Positions 27,335-35,700 of a DNA stretch of 64,000 nt are shown piece after piece. Position numbers and translations under genes: made by a program. The notes under the pieces are model-generated. The model did no database searches and was not told the DNA's origin. It saw only the letters and a program-made list of their open reading frames with translations. The stretch lies in the NCBI GenBank assembly GCA_902570915.1, contig CACGAB010000002.1:1-64000 (forward strand), read 5' to 3'. The DNA is from an uncultured Pelagibacteraceae bacterium. GTDB lineage: Bacteria > Pseudomonadota > Alphaproteobacteria > Pelagibacterales > Pelagibacteraceae. Numbering within the stretch: position 1 is the first letter of the stretch; each line of letters opens with the position of its first letter.

Positions 27335-29662
27335 TTATCCCTTAACATCCACAAAAACTGTAAAGTTCTTTTTAATATCAGCAGAGTCCCCAGCCTTACC
27401 TTTGTAATTCATTTTACCTAATGATGCTTGTACAACTAACTGCTGCGCCCCTAAATTATTAATTAACTTCAAAATGTCTTGATCGGTAGCAGCCTGACCT
27501 TTTATAATTACTTTATTTTTGCCATTGTATTCAACTGACGCAAATTTTATTCTTTTAGGAACACTCATAGCAATTTGAGCTAAAACTCTATAACTATTCT
27601 GCTTATTTGATTTTAAACTTTTACTCAATTTTAAGGTATTTGAAATTATAGCTAACTCTTTTTTAATTTTCTTTTGTTCAGATATTTTAGCTTTATGAGT
27701 TTTTAGGACAGTATTGTAATTAACTAGTTTTTTATTGTATGATTGGATGTTCCAGAAAGATAAGCCAAAAAGAATTATATATATTGCAGCTACTGAAGCA
27801 GCTATACCTTTGAAAGCAAAACTTGAAAAAGCTTTCATCTTTTTTTCTTTAATCATGCCTTTTCTGTTAGGAAGTAAGTTTATATTTTTAACGGCGGTAA
27901 CAAATTTATAATAGCCAAATACATCCAACTTTCTAAAAGCAAGACCTACAACTGACGATAGATATGATCTGTTAATTAAATCTACTTTTTCTTTATTTTG
28001 CTGAGGGATTAACAATCCATCAATTGGATCAAATAAGTTAAAGCCAACATTTAATAAACCCTTTCTAAAACTTGACAAAAAATCCTCAACATTTTTTAAA
28101 TCCGAGACTACTTTTATGTTTCTTATTCTTTTCTCATATTTGGTCTCAAAATCTTGAACAGCTTGTTTTACTTGAGTTAAAAATCTTCTTACTAATGCCT
28201 CTTTTTCTTCAACATCCTGTGATTCTAATAATATTTTTCTATCTTGGCCTCTTAAAAAAATATCAGTAATTATTGGATTATTGTCGTATAAAATCATTAA
28301 ATAATTTTCATCTAAACCAAATTCCAAAACCGCAGTAAGATTTACATCGTCAGCTTTATTGGAGATTTGATTAATTTGATCGACAGCAGATTTTAATGCA
28401 AAACATTTTACATCAATTATAACTGGGTTGAGATTACTTTGCTTGATTATTGAGGTATAATTATTTATGTCAGCCAATTTTGAAGCAACAAACAAAATAT
28501 CCATTGTGTTAGCTTTTTCGTTTCTATTAATAACTTGATGGAAAATTGAATAATCGTCTAAATTATCAGTTAACTGAACTAAATTTTCCCAAAGTGAATT
28601 AGTTTCAATTGCTTTTTGCAATTCCTCTTCTTTCATCAACGGTGCTGTTACAACTCTAATAATTGCGCTTGTGACAGGTATAGCAATAGCAGCATTTAAA
28701 GTTGTGATTTTAGATTTTTGTAATGCAATTGTAAGTTCTGCTCCTAATTTTTCTCCATTATCTAAAACATTTGCGTCATCTGGTAAGTCAACTGGGTGCG
28801 CATAAAATTTATCCAATACCCATTGATTTGATTTATTAGTTGATACTTGGGCTAATCTTATTTCTTTGTTTGTAATTTCAACTCCAACAATTTCCTCTCC
28901 TTTAACTGCTGACTTTCCAATTTTAGATTTAAAAAAGCTAGTAACTTTTTTCGAAAGTTCATTAGTTTTGAGTGATGGTTTGGAAACTGAACTTTTTTCT
29001 AAGAAGCTTGGCTTTTTAAATTTAATATTTTTTATATTGTCTAAAAAAGCAAATTTTGATTTTTTATTTTCTTGTTCGTCCTCTGTTGATTGATTTAAAA
29101 TAGAAGCGTCAATTTTAGGTTCGGTTAACGTAGTTGTTTGACTCGTTTGTTCTTTATTAACAATTTGAGTTGAAGTTTCCGGTTGAACAGATGTTTCTTC
29201 AGTTTTAACAGGTTGCTCTTGAATTTCTTTTTCTTTTTCTTTTCCCGCAACAACGTCGTCAAACCATTTTTCTAAAATTGGTATTGCTTCCTCCAAATTA
29301 GGAGTTCCTGATGATGAAATTTTTTGTTTTCCATCATGATAAAGTCTCCCAACCCAATTTTTTGATTTTAATTCACCTTTGTATTTGTCTTGTCGGATAT
29401 AAATATGTAACCTTCCGTCTTTCTTATGGATTACCTCATGTGAGGATCCATTATCTTCATCTTTTTTTTCACTAGATGTATCTAAATTTTGTGTTTGATC
29501 ATTATTTTCGTTATTATTTTGATTTGATTCAGAGACAGGATCATTTTTTTGATTATCTACACCCTCAGGTTGATTATTTTCATCAACTTTAGATTGATTC
29601 TCAGTTTCTGACTGAGACCTTTCCTCTTCAATAATTTTTTTTTCGTCGTCTTGATCGTTCAT
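27335..29662 (-). CDS. Fused PilM-PilN pilus assembly protein with extra N-terminal domain
   Basis: About 775 residues from ATG 29662 (the track starts 6 nt earlier at a TTG). Residues about 1-75 are Gln/Asn/Asp/Glu-rich and disordered. About 80-140 form a small domain, RLHIYIRQDKYKGELK...WVGRLYHDGKQKISSSGT..EEAIPILEKWFDD, resembling AP2-like/arm-type domains of phage integrases. A second disordered stretch follows. PilM, an actin-like protein, covers about 255-600 (EEIVGVEITNKEIRLAQVS, TLNAAIAIPVT). PilN covers about 610-775 (INLLPNRKG, one membrane helix, coiled coil). PilM and PilN are usually separate genes. It is the first gene of the pilM-N-O-P-Q-B-C operon, just downstream of the TCTAACACA repeats. 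Confidence 0.88.
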   Translation of the reverse strand: MNDQDDEKKIIEEERSQSETENQSKVDENNQPEGVDNQKNDPVSESNQNNNENNDQTQNLDTSSEKKDEDNGSSHEVIHKKDGRLHIYIRQDKYKGELKSKNWVGRLYHDGKQKISSSGTPNLEEAIPILEKWFDDVVAGKEKEKEIQEQPVKTEETSVQPETSTQIVNKEQTSQTTTLTEPKIDASILNQSTEDEQENKKSKFAFLDNIKNIKFKKPSFLEKSSVSKPSLKTNELSKKVTSFFKSKIGKSAVKGEEIVGVEITNKEIRLAQVSTNKSNQWVLDKFYAHPVDLPDDANVLDNGEKLGAELTIALQKSKITTLNAAIAIPVTSAIIRVVTAPLMKEEELQKAIETNSLWENLVQLTDNLDDYSIFHQVINRNEKANTMDILFVASKLADINNYTSIIKQSNLNPVIIDVKCFALKSAVDQINQISNKADDVNLTAVLEFGLDENYLMILYDNNPIITDIFLRGQDRKILLESQDVEEKEALVRRFLTQVKQAVQDFETKYEKRIRNIKVVSDLKNVEDFLSSFRKGLLNVGFNLFDPIDGLLIPQQNKEKVDLINRSYLSSVVGLAFRKLDVFGYYKFVTAVKNINLLPNRKGMIKEKKMKAFSSFAFKGIAASVAAIYIILFGLSFWNIQSYNKKLVNYNTVLKTHKAKISEQKKIKKELAIISNTLKLSKSLKSNKQNSYRVLAQIAMSVPKRIKFASVEYNGKNKVIIKGQAATDQDILKLINNLGAQQLVVQASLGKMNYKGKAGDSADIKKNFTVFVDVKG

Positions 29663-29772
29663 ATACAATTTAAAATTTTTTCTCTAACACAATTTAACGA
29701 ATCTCTAACACAAAATATTACTTTAGTCTAACACAAAATTATAAAATATATGTTCAAAATGAGCTAAATAGT

Positions 29773-29949
29773 AAAAAAGTCAACAAAATAGCCATTTTTT
29801 ACAAATTAAAATAATTTATAAATATAAAATTTTAAATCTAGATTTAAATAAACTCTAACACAAATCATAAATATTTAATTGTGTTAGAGTATTTCTATTT
29901 TGTGTTAGAATATTCAATTTTAATTTTTTATTAAAAAAGTCAATAAAAT
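29773..29949 (+). repeat. Direct repeat AAAAAAGTCAAYAAAAT, two copies
   Basis: Copies at 29773-29789 and 29933-29949 differ at one base in 17 and are 160 bp apart. They flank the central inverted pair of the TCTAACACA array, one on each side, which adds to the sense of a structured control region. Confidence 0.5.
29831..29848. repeat. 18-bp perfect palindrome
   Basis: TTTAAATCTAGATTTAAA is a perfect palindrome directly beside copy four of the array. It is a candidate binding site for a dimeric regulator, although AT-rich palindromes arise easily by chance. Confidence 0.5.
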
Positions 29950-30086
29950 CAACAAAAAGTAAAATTATTCTAAATTTGGAATTTTTTGTGTTAGAGTTTT
30001 AGATTTATGTGTTAGAGTTTAATATTTTCACTCTATTACACTCAAAAATTGTAAATTCTATATTTAATTTATGAAAAATTTATTTA

Positions 30087-30112
30087 CTCAATTAAAAATT
30101 GAGCTTTTTTTT
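30087..30112 (+). terminator. Possible hairpin with T run
   Basis: A 7-bp stem CTCAATT-AAA-AATTGAG at 30087-30103 is followed by C and nine T on the plus strand, the shape of an intrinsic terminator. No plus-strand gene precedes it; the minus-strand genes would read it with a weaker T tract. It may insulate the repeat region or be chance in AT-rich DNA. Confidence 0.3.
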
Positions 30113-30215
30113 TAAAAAAAAATAGTTTTTTTCTCTTTTTAAGCGAAAATTAAATAATAATTGAATTTCTTAAATAATTTTTAAAAATAATTTTCTTAAA
30201 ACACATTTTTTTATT

Positions 30216-30518
30216 TTAATTAGGCTCTCCTCTTATATCTGTAGTTAACTCTTGATAAATCAAAACTGTAATTGCGTTAAGATTATTAATAATTCTGTTA
30301 AAATTCCAAGTGGTATCAACATTATTACAATTTAATTCTCTAAAGTAATAAACTTTTGCTCGTGGAAGCGTTGGAAATATATCTTCAGAGATAATATTAA
30401 GCTGATTTGTTTTTTTTTCAATTGTAAAATTATATCTACAAACATTTGACGTCGCCCAAAACAAAAGAGCAGAAATAATTATTGCAAACAAGACCATTGT
30501 CTTACTTATCGCAAACAT
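30216..30518 (-). CDS. Small membrane-anchored or exported protein of unknown function
   Basis: 100 residues with one N-terminal hydrophobic segment (TMVLFAIIISALLFWATSNVC) and a short extracytoplasmic part containing RAKVYYFRELNCNNVDTTWNFNRIINNL. The two cysteines after the membrane segment could form a disulfide. I do not recognise a family. It starts 9 bp after the GAF-PP2C stop, so the two are likely co-transcribed and it may be an accessory of that phosphatase. Confidence 0.6.
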   Translation of the reverse strand: MFAISKTMVLFAIIISALLFWATSNVCRYNFTIEKKTNQLNIISEDIFPTLPRAKVYYFRELNCNNVDTTWNFNRIINNLNAITVLIYQELTTDIRGEPN

Positions 30519-30527
30519 AAAAGAAAA

Positions 30528-31877
30528 TTATGCTCCGTCTACAACAACAATAGTCAGATCATCTTTTTGAATACGACCAGACTTAATTATATCCTCAACA
30601 ATTTTATTTAATCTTTCGTGATTAGGTGTTTGTTGATACTTTGTAATATAATTTTTGAAACCATCGGACTCTAACATGTTACCTTTAGGATCTTTCATTT
30701 CTGTTATACCATCAGTGAATACATACATCGAACTTTCAGAAAATTTTATTTTTGTCTCTTTGTATTTAATCTTCGACATAATTCCTAAAGGCGGACCTGC
30801 TTCACTAAAGTTTGTAAATTTTCCATCTTTAGAATGAATTAGTGGTGGTTCATGTCCTGCGTTAGCAAGTAGTAATTCTTTTTTATTACTGTCGTAAATA
30901 CCTATAAGCATTGTTACAAACATTCCACGTGCAGCTGTTTCACAAATTTCAGAATTAAGTAAGTTTAATAAATCAGCAGCAGAAAAAATTGTTTTACTTA
31001 AGCATCGATAAAGACTCGAAGCCTTTGACATTAAAAGGGAAGATTTAATTCCTTTACCAGATACATCTGCAACACCAAAACCAAATTTACCATCACCTAG
31101 ATCAGAAAAATTATAAAAATCTCCTGATACAACTTTTGCTGGGATGTTTATTCCTGCTATAGGAAAGTTTTCTTTTTTATTTTGTGACAACAAAGTTTTT
31201 TGTATCTCACCAACAATTTCAATTTCTTTTTGCATTCTATTCTTATCAACTAAATCTTTTGCCATCTTAGCATTGTTTATTGCTAATGCAGCTGGACCAG
31301 ACAAAGTTTCTAAAAGTTTTCTATCATTCTCTTCAAAAAGTTTATTGTTAGTTTTTTTATTTAAGCAATGAATAACGCCAATACATTCATCCGATACAAT
31401 TAAAGGGGAACATAGAACTGAATAAGTTGTAAAATTTGTTTTATTATCTAAATCGAAATAAAATTCTGCAATTTCTCTAATATCTTTTCTAACATCACCA
31501 ACTCTAATACATTTTTTCATGACTGCAGCTTTTCCCATAACTCCTTGAGTAATTGGGATTTCAAAATCTTCAAGATATGCTTGATGTTTTGAAGCAATAC
31601 ATTGGAACGATTGATTTTTTTTATCTATTAAAAAAATATTTGCTGCTTGTGCATTAATTCTTTTTATAATTAATTCTAATGAGTTATTAAGTGTTTCTTT
31701 TAAATCAAGAGACATTGCAAACTCTTGATTCATTTTAGTTACCAGCTCTAAATCTTTACTGCTAGTGTCATCTATTTTGATCGTTTCCTTTTTTTTTACT
31801 CCAAAAAACATGTTATTTATAAATTGATATTCGTTATTTTTTTGATAATTTTGAAATTGATGGAAATCATTATTCAT
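30528..31877 (-). CDS. GAF-sensor PP2C (SpoIIE-type) serine phosphatase
   Basis: About 449 residues from ATG 31877 (the track uses GTG 31898); a GGCG-like purine stretch precedes the ATG. No membrane segment is seen, so it is cytoplasmic. A GAF domain covers about residues 60-200 (INAQAANIFLIDKKNQSFQC, YSVLCSPLIVSDECIGVIHCLN). The PP2C domain covers about 240-449 with SGDFYNF, ADVSGKGI, VFTDGITEM and DDLTIVVV, all metal sites present. It is the third partner-switching phosphatase in the window and lies between the pilus operon and pilD. The GAF ligand is unknown; small molecules or cyclic nucleotides are usual for the fold. Confidence 0.92.
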   Translation of the reverse strand: MNNDFHQFQNYQKNNEYQFINNMFFGVKKKETIKIDDTSSKDLELVTKMNQEFAMSLDLKETLNNSLELIIKRINAQAANIFLIDKKNQSFQCIASKHQAYLEDFEIPITQGVMGKAAVMKKCIRVGDVRKDIREIAEFYFDLDNKTNFTTYSVLCSPLIVSDECIGVIHCLNKKTNNKLFEENDRKLLETLSGPAALAINNAKMAKDLVDKNRMQKEIEIVGEIQKTLLSQNKKENFPIAGINIPAKVVSGDFYNFSDLGDGKFGFGVADVSGKGIKSSLLMSKASSLYRCLSKTIFSAADLLNLLNSEICETAARGMFVTMLIGIYDSNKKELLLANAGHEPPLIHSKDGKFTNFSEAGPPLGIMSKIKYKETKIKFSESSMYVFTDGITEMKDPKGNMLESDGFKNYITKYQQTPNHERLNKIVEDIIKSGRIQKDDLTIVVVDGA

Positions 31878-31930
31878 GCGCCTAATTTCTATTTGCACCT
31901 AACTGATGCAATTATGTTAGTACAATACTG

Positions 31931-31942
31931 CATTAATGGGCT
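31931..31942 (-). promoter_or_regulatory. Degenerate CCCAT(TA)ATG site upstream of GAF-PP2C
   Basis: On the minus strand the sequence is AGCCCATTAATG, about 54 nt before the chosen GAF-PP2C start. It resembles the ACCCATTATGG sites with one extra base and a changed first base. It lies in the divergent spacer shared with pilD, so it might influence both. Weak evidence on its own. Confidence 0.25.
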
Positions 31943-31976
31943 CATAGAATTTTCCTCTCAAATTAAACTCTAAACT

Positions 31977-32741
31977 GTGTTCTATATTATAACATTTATC
32001 CTTGGAAGTATATGGGGGAGTTTCGCAAACGTTTGTATACACAGGCTTCCAAATGATGAAAGTATGGCAATTAAGAGATCATATTGTCCAAAATGCAGTA
32101 CCAAGATCAATTGGTTTGACAACATTCCTCTATTGTCTTTCTTTATACTTGGTGGAAAGTGTAGAAGTTGCAAAGTTAAAATAGATATAAGATATTTTAT
32201 AGTAGAATTAATCAGTGTCTTAAGTTTTTTACTAATTTACCATATTTATGGTTTAACTATCACAACTCTGTTGTTAGCTTTGTTAAGTATTTTTTTTATA
32301 ATCATATTTTTTATAGATTTAAATCATTTTATAATCCCTAACAGCCTTACTTTTCCATTAATGATAATTGGTTTTGCAAAATCGTTTGCTCCAAATTTAG
32401 ACTCAAATCTCTTTCCTGTTTATCTTAACTCACTTATTGGAGGAATTATGGGTTACTTGGTCATTTGGTTAATCATTCTTTCTTATAAAAAATTTAAGAA
32501 CAAAGAAGGTATGGGACTGGGGGATGCAAAGTTACTCTCTGCAATTGGTTTTTGGTTCGGCTGGATATGTATTCCCTTTATAATTTTTATATCTTCTGTT
32601 GTAGCACTTCTAATTGTAACACCATCTCTAATTAAAAAATCAAAAACAATGTCCTCTCAAATTCCATTTGGTCCGTATATTATAATCGGTTGTGTGGTTT
32701 ATATTTCTTTTTTTGATAAATTTAAAATATTTTTGTTCTAA
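31977..32741 (+). CDS. pilD: Prepilin peptidase / N-methyltransferase
   Basis: 254 residues from a GTG start. The N-terminal zinc-binding methyltransferase part shows two CxxC pairs (YCPKCSTKINWFDNIP and GGKCRSCK). The aspartic protease sites are in FFIDLNHFIIPNSLTFP and GMGLGDAKLLSAIGFWFGW (the GxGD motif). Multiple membrane helices span the protein. It cleaves and N-methylates the prepilins encoded on both sides. It diverges from GAF-PP2C, and its stop overlaps the convergent pilY1 stop by 4 bp. Confidence 0.95.
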   Translation: MFYIITFILGSIWGSFANVCIHRLPNDESMAIKRSYCPKCSTKINWFDNIPLLSFFILGGKCRSCKVKIDIRYFIVELISVLSFLLIYHIYGLTITTLLLALLSIFFIIIFFIDLNHFIIPNSLTFPLMIIGFAKSFAPNLDSNLFPVYLNSLIGGIMGYLVIWLIILSYKKFKNKEGMGLGDAKLLSAIGFWFGWICIPFIIFISSVVALLIVTPSLIKKSKTMSSQIPFGPYIIIGCVVYISFFDKFKIFLF

Positions 32742-35700
32742 TAATTTTCTCGCCAATTTCCTCTGAACACTGAGATTGCTCCGTCATTAGAAAGTAAAGA
32801 TATAAGTGTATCTTCTTGGTCTTCACTATCTGTTGTAATGTTTGCAAAAAGTTTATCTGCAAACACTTCTAACTTCGAAAGAACACCAGGTTGTAAATAA
32901 TAACAACCTGTCTTTTCATCAAAGCCTGCATTTGCATCCATCTGTCTGCTTGCTCGTCCAATTTCTTCTGAGGTATTAATTCCACATTCATCATCAGCGG
33001 CACAGACATAAGCGTTTCCGACATTACACTTTCCGCCCTCTGGTGGTTGATAAACAGGGTAATAAACCGTGCCCTTAAACACAGTGGGTGATGCGGTAGC
33101 TTTGTGATATAAATTTTGCGTTAAGTTTGGAGCTCCTGTATCTGTGACTAAAGACTCGTCTTGTCTTTTGTCAAATGGCTTATCTAATTTAAATACCCAG
33201 GCGTCCTTAGATATCGCAGGACAATCTCCCTGATCCATTGTTTCGTCAGCAGTATTTACACAATTTGGACTTAAAGTATATCCGTCTTCTGCATCAATCT
33301 TTCTTGCATTCATAGCCTCTGTTAAAGACCCAACACCTCCAGAATTAACCATTCTAAAATTTGGAAAATCAAAATCTCTTATTCCATATAAGATGTTATC
33401 CATTCCTCTTGATCTCCGCGCGATGTCATTAAAGTCCCCAGTGGCTCCAAACAAATATAAGTTTTTAGTATCCATTCCAAAAGCAGCGTCCATTCCAAAA
33501 AAACTAACTCTGCCGTTTTCCTCGTTTGTATTTAGAGAAAATAAAGTAGTATGATCATATAATTCTATTGGCGCCGGATTAGAGCCTTTAGAAGTCAGTT
33601 CATTAGTTAAGTTAATTTTTGAAATTTTCCCCTCATAATCGTTTACATAAACCATTGCTCCCCGCCATTTCGCACCTCTAAAAGTATCTGGAGTAATTAC
33701 CACTGGGTCACCCAATACTGAATTAGGAAGATCGTTTAATGTACCTCCATAAGCACTTTCAAATGAGTTATCGATATCGACTAAATCGATTAACCCATTC
33801 CCTCCGCTAGCTATTTTCCCAGGGTATTGGCCTCCACTTTGCTCACTCATGGACTCTAAATCTATTACATATACAGCTGAACCAACACCGCCAACTCTAC
33901 CAAATCCAGCGGGCATTACTGCAACATATCTATCACTATCTATAGACTCTTCTCTTTCAACTGGAAGTCTGAATATTCTTGGCGTTGCCCAAGTTTCACC
34001 CATCTTACTATAATCATATACTGGGTTTTCAGTTCCTATATTAGGAATTTTAACAGTAAAGAAAGTTGTCTCATCATCGGATGCTAGAGAACCGTCATCT
34101 TCACTCAGATTAATTACTAGTTCCTCTCTAAATGTAATTGTTGCTAATGATGCTTCTTGTACAATCGTATCTACGGTTAATGATGTAACAGTTCCATCTA
34201 TAACTTTTTGAACAGGTAAAGTTGATGGATCATCAATAAATTCTTGCGGCATAATATATGGAAATCTCCAAACTCTGCCTTTGTAACAAGCGGCTGTACC
34301 ACCCGAGTAAAAATTACTGTCGGTCACACAATCTCTAATCTTATCTCTTTCAGTATAATCATTACCAGTGCTATCATTAGCTAGGTCAGCATTTCTAGCT
34401 ACTTCAATATTAAATTTAGCGTTTTTAGCTTCCTCTGAGTCATTAATATTCAAGCTTCCACCTGTATAATCTAATGCTGGAGCTGGTGAGTCTTCACTGT
34501 TAATTATTGTACCATCACTTAAAGCTATCATAACTTTACTTCGAACAAAATCATTGTAAACAGAGAATACATGAATTGGTTCTGATGGCTCTGTCACATC
34601 TAAAATAGAATATCCTGCACCACCTCTTCCGTAAGGAATCATTAATATGGTACGCCAAGATTTTGTTGCCTCTGGCTGCCCATTAGGTTTCACAGCTTTA
34701 ATAAACATGTCATGTACAACTGGTGAACCATCAACTGCAAATATTGCATTCGTACCGCCTTTTCCATTACCAATTGCTTGATCTAGGTTATCATTTACCA
34801 TCTCCGGTAACTTTCCAGCAATGAACGGTGGAACAAAACCCCAAAGCTCCTCTCCGGTTTTAGCATCAAACGCGTGCAACATTCCATCATTAGCTCCTAC
34901 ATAAAGAACTCTTTGCCTTTGGCTTAAACTAGAAGCAAAACTAGCATAACCATTTTTTTGTCTGTAGTATGCTTCTTGATTTGTGGCTGTGTAGTTCGTG
35001 TTTGCGCCTGGAGGTCCAACCTCAACTATCTGAGAATGATATATGTCGCCAAGAATATTTTCTCTCTTAGCTCCTTTTCCAGAACATCTGTCGTCACCTG
35101 TATTGTATAGAAAGTAATCCGCACCTCTGACGAAATTAATCAAACCTTTTATATCATCATCATTTCCATCTGGTCCTGGACAAGTAGAACCCGTTTTATG
35201 ATAATCGGTAACAGTGTTTCCTAAAATTTGAAATAATTTATTAATTTCAGAACTGTTTCCTTCAACCCAGTTGTTCCAGCCACTATCTACGTAACTTACA
35301 CCCTGCAGAGGGGTCCAAATTTTTCTTTTAGATATATCTCTTTGTGCTAGTATTTTTGCTGCGTCCCAATTATTTGCAGGGTCGTCATGAATAACAAAAC
35401 CGTCTGGCGTAACGCCCTTTCTCATTAAATGTCCTATCCACTGTTGTCCTTGCGCTAATGAAAATTGTCCCTGAAACAAATCTCCACCTTCTTGCACGGT
35501 AGCAGTTATGGCTGGAGCAGAAAATGAGAGCCTACTAGCAATGATTCTCTCTATCTCACTTTTTAATTTTGTAACTAACTCTTTTGGATTTTCTGCAATA
35601 ATTCTTTGTCTACATTCTGGATCAGTTTGAGCTGATGTACCAAAATTAGGATCATCACAACTACCAGCTTTTGCTGCTTCTTGAAATTGCTCGTCTCCTC

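Larger units (their letters stand above)
29682..30017. repeat. Eight-copy TCTAACACAAAA / TTTTGTGTTAGA array
   Basis: Four copies read CTCTAACACAAA on the plus strand (starts 29682, 29703, 29726 with G as first base, and 29853) and four are in the opposite orientation (cores GTGTTAGA starting at 29881, 29902, 29988 and 30009). Spacing between adjacent cores is 21, 23, 21 and 21 bp within clusters and 127 and 86 bp between clusters, close to multiples of 21. Copies four and five form a perfect 12-bp inverted repeat (29852-29863 and 29879-29890). Two-helical-turn spacing suggests cooperative binding of a protein on one face of the DNA. Confidence 0.85.
29663..30215. other. 553-bp gene-free AT-rich region
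   Basis: No plausible gene is present. The stretch holds eight copies of a TCTAACACA-type motif (29682-30017), an 18-bp perfect palindrome, a 17-bp near-identical direct repeat, and a possible hairpin with a T run. It lies upstream of the pilMN operon and downstream of the small gene at 30216, both leftward, so it must hold the pilus operon promoter. Its length is exceptional for this compact genome. Confidence 0.8.

Noticed and set aside
27335-29662. Phage integrase or mobile element because of the arm-like domain
   Set aside because: No tyrosine recombinase catalytic domain, att repeats or tRNA are present; the domain is part of a pilus gene.
29682-30017. CRISPR array
   Set aside because: Repeats are only about 12 bp, occur in both orientations, have uneven spacers, and no cas genes are present.
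29682-30017. oriC with DnaA boxes
   Set aside because: The motif TGTGTTAGA matches the DnaA box consensus poorly (about six of nine positions), and no dnaA, dnaN or gyrB is nearby. An origin cannot be excluded without skew data.
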